A stretch of 64,000 bases of DNA, from positions 14,332,001 through 14,396,000 of the forward strand of contig NW_026622886.1 in the NCBI RefSeq assembly GCF_023065955.2. Direction: 5' to 3'. Source of the DNA: Ursus arctos (Eukaryota > Chordata > Mammalia > Carnivora > Ursidae). Shown piece after piece: positions 63,546 through 64,000 of the stretch (positions within the stretch are counted from its first letter, which is position 1; each line of letters opens with the position of its first letter). Below the pieces are notes generated by a model. The model searched no databases. It was not told where the DNA came from and worked only from the letters and a program-made list of their open reading frames with translations. The translations under genes and the position numbers were made by a program.

Positions 63546-64000
63546 CTAAGACCATTGGGCAAGCTCCTGACCTGCTCTGGAGTCTACTAGCACAACTGTA
63601 AAAAGGGGATTAAATTATCGGTATTTGGTGTCTTATGAAGTTTAATTTAGAACACCGAGTAACACTGGGCCTAACATTTATTTAATAGACCCTCCTCAAT
63701 TAAAGTTGATTATGCCATTAAAAGGGCCGCCCTGAAGTCCCTGTGTTAAAGGTGGGCATAGGTCCTGGCCCAGAGCCCATTTGCTGTTACTTGGTACGTA
63801 TCCTCCCCAATAAAGGTGTTTGGTCTCCCCTCCAATAACAAATGCTCATCAGCAAACCTGAAAAGAATGTGACAGCAAGGTGAGAGGTAGTCACAATGCA
63901 AGAAACTAAAGCCTTCCCCAAAACATGAACAGACTGTGCTTAATATTAAAGCCCAGGTGAGAATGAGTGTTCAAGAGCTGCAGGGAAAGGTAAATTATGT

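Larger units (their letters stand above)
38869..64000 (-). other. NR1H4: Probable intron 1 and 5' flank of NR1H4; no coding exon recognised
   Basis: Twenty-five kilobases with no recognised protein-coding exon on either strand. Repeats dominate: four young or middle-aged CAN-SINEs, L1 and L2 fragments, a two-LTR MaLR element, hAT relics and CA/TG microsatellites. In human, SLC17A8 lies upstream of NR1H4; I looked for its 3' end and did not find it. Stretches at 39080..41470, 41690..43200, 45440..46370, 53040..54690, 57650..59050 and 62010..63260 hold nothing I can name. Confidence 0.7.

Noticed and set aside
54000..64000. 3' end of the neighbouring transporter gene SLC17A8
   Set aside because: Expected upstream of NR1H4 from human gene order, but no matching coding sequence was recognised.

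Overview
The window is nuclear DNA from a mammal of the order Carnivora. It carries many tRNA-Lys-derived CAN-SINE copies (heads reading GGGGCGCCTGGGTGGC, tails ending in AATAAATAAATAAAATCTTT plus poly-A), together with MIR, L2, L1, hAT and ERVL-MaLR relics. Several young SINEs match a subtype I associate with bears, giant panda and seals (Arctoidea). That last step is memory-based and uncertain, and the species is not identified.

The only gene I can support is NR1H4, the bile-acid (farnesoid X) receptor FXR, on the minus strand. Eight coding exons are readable with intact splice sites and no frameshift. In transcript order they are: the alpha1/alpha2 start exon (ATG at 38825..38827), the alternative alpha3/alpha4 start exon (ATG at 30043..30045), the exon with the N-terminal activation region and first zinc finger (22427..22792), the second zinc finger (9111..9263, with two donors 12 nt apart), the hinge (7075..7208), and three ligand-binding-domain exons (5332..5430, 4902..5001, 1557..1703). 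Together they encode the receptor through residue 355 of the human 472-residue numbering. The last part of the ligand-binding domain, including helix 12, is not found and should lie beyond base 1. The non-coding first exon is unresolved; a candidate lies near 51.9 kb.

Bases 1..7.2 kb hold four compact exons and small introns. From 7.2 to 22.4 kb are two larger introns with a long GGAA tract, a 5'-truncated L1 and several SINEs. From 22.8 to 38.7 kb the two alternative start exons are separated by repeat-rich introns. From 38.9 to 64 kb no coding exon is recognised; this part holds L1 pieces, SINEs and a MaLR element with two LTRs, and is probably intron 1 plus 5' flank.

The observations most worth following are: (1) two substitutions at bile-acid-contact positions, Cys at 329 and Val at 352, where human and mouse have Phe and Ile; (2) a perfect interleaved inverted repeat at 35175..35283 that reads as a single template-switch insertion of 53 nt; and (3) a liver-factor-like HNF1/forkhead cluster just upstream of the internal alpha3/alpha4 start exon.
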